This document shows positions 63,357 through 64,000 of a stretch of DNA of 64,000 bases, piece by piece. The notes beneath the pieces were generated by a model, which worked only from the letters and a program-made list of their open reading frames with translations, was not told where the DNA came from and did no database searches. The stretch spans positions 1 through 64,000 of the forward strand of contig CALYBD010000004.1 in assembly GCA_944393745.1 (NCBI GenBank). Reading direction: 5' to 3'. Positions within the stretch are counted from its first letter, which is position 1, and every line of letters starts with the position of its first letter. Both the position numbers and the translations under genes were made by a program. The DNA is from an uncultured Alphaproteobacteria bacterium (GTDB lineage Bacteria; Pseudomonadota; Alphaproteobacteria; CAAGCB01; CAG-977).

Positions 63357-64000
63357 AGCGCAAAGCCTCCACCGGATCTAATTTGGCCGCCCGCCAAGAC
63401 GGGTAAAGCGTTGCGGCAAAAGACAAAAACAAAGCCATAATCACGACGGCAACGACTTCTACGGGGTCAACTTCGGCCGGCAGCTGGGTAAGGAAGTAAA
63501 TTTCGGCGGCAAACAAATCCGTACCGGTCAGACTTTCCAAAAAACGACGGATCGTCTCGATATTATCACAAAACAGCAGCCCGAACAGCACGCCGAACGC
63601 GGTTCCGAAAAATCCGATGGAAGCGCCGCTCATGAAAAAAATCCGCATCACCATACCCCGTGTTGCCCCCATCGTACGTAAAACGGCAATGTCCCGCCCT
63701 TTGTCTTTTACCAGCATAATCAGGCCGGAAATCATGTTAAACGATGCCACCAAAATAATCAGCGTCAAAATCAAAAACATGACGTTTCGTTCCACCTGAA
63801 TGGCATTAAAAAACGCCGCATTCGAACGCTGCCAGTCATAAATGCGCACTTCGGATCCCAGACGGGAATACATTTCCGACTGAACGGAAGAAACCAAATC
63901 ATGGTGATTTAGAAAAACTTCCAGATTGGTAACGGTGTTATCCATGTTAAAGAACTTCTGCGCTTCGTTCATCGGCATAAAAATAAACGCCGAATCATAT
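63349..64000 (-). CDS. lolC: Lipoprotein-releasing ABC transporter permease (partial)
   Basis: The C-terminal ~217 residues of a LolC/LolE-type permease; the gene continues past the right edge. The frame is open to the window end ([17 protein letters not shown]). Three membrane helices are visible, in [23 protein letters not shown], the [16 protein letters not shown] region and [21 protein letters not shown]. The closing [16 protein letters not shown] is the family hallmark. Whether it corresponds to LolC, LolE or the combined LolF cannot be decided from this part. Confidence 0.93.
   Translation of the reverse strand, partial: YDSAFIFMPMNEAQKFFNMDNTVTNLEVFLNHHDLVSSVQSEMYSRLGSEVRIYDWQRSNAAFFNAIQVERNVMFLILTLIILVASFNMISGLIMLVKDKGRDIAVLRTMGATRGMVMRIFFMSGASIGFFGTAFGVLFGLLFCDNIETIRRFLESLTGTDLFAAEIYFLTQLPAEVDPVEVVAVVIMALFLSFAATLYPSWRAAKLDPVEALRYE

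Noticed and set aside
1-64000. CRISPR arrays, insertion sequences, prophage, tRNA and rRNA genes
   Set aside because: No regularly spaced direct repeats, transposase or integrase motifs, phage structural genes or tRNA-like cloverleaf were noticed in reading. A dedicated tRNA and small-RNA scan was not possible.

Overview
The window reads as one continuous stretch of an alphaproteobacterial chromosome of moderate to low GC. The evidence is gene order: lolC-lolD-dnaE, rpsB-tsf, then pyrH-frr-uppS-cdsA-dxr-rseP-bamA-skp-lpxD-fabZ-lpxA-lpxI-lpxB, with LpxI rather than LpxH, plus a class II DAHP synthase and a nadE-gltX-cysS run. A gut-associated or otherwise uncultured Rhodospirillales-like lineage would fit, but that is inference. 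No phage, insertion sequence, CRISPR array, rRNA or tRNA gene was seen.

Left part (1-16,700). The tail of a Cys-rich protein enters from the left, followed by a YbaK-type tRNA deacylase and rplM-rpsI. A GT2 glycosyltransferase and an unrecognised coiled-coil membrane protein come next. Then there is an alpha-glucan block on the minus strand: glgE stands alone behind a terminator, followed by maltokinase, glgB, glgX, malQ and a membrane metallophosphoesterase. This is the GlgE (maltose-1-phosphate) route to a branched glucan, with trimming enzymes, but no treS is in view. A P-loop kinase related to zeta toxins is divergent from glgE.

Middle part (16,800-29,900) is the accessory and least understood part. 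It holds a small DUF2934 protein with a Cys cluster and a histone-H1-like tail, several exported proteins of unknown role, queH, two paralogous lipoproteins driven by near-identical promoters, yhcH, rmuC, a Sel1-repeat protein coupled to a protein with a duplicated six-Cys module, trmJ, a TspO-like membrane protein, and larB-larC-larE for nickel-pincer cofactor synthesis behind a palindrome-rich promoter.

Right part (30,000-64,000) is mostly core metabolism and envelope assembly: cysS, gltX, a nadE whose glutaminase domain appears to have lost its catalytic residues, rbsK, a GT-C-type membrane protein, DAHP synthase, glmS and glmU, gph, the roughly 12-kb lpx/bam/MEP/undecaprenyl operon, tsf and rpsB with a structured leader, dnaE, lolD and a partial lolC. 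GlmS and GlmU supply UDP-GlcNAc to LpxA/D/I/B; FabZ supplies acyl chains; BamA, Skp and RseP handle outer-membrane proteins; Dxr, UppS and CdsA make isoprenoid carrier and phospholipid precursors.

The strongest second-look items are the pseudo-glutaminase NadE, the DUF2934/Cys/H1-tail protein, the paired lipoproteins with a shared promoter design, the palindromes at larB, and a GlgE pathway without a visible maltose source. I did not find a complete system that I could defend as wholly new.
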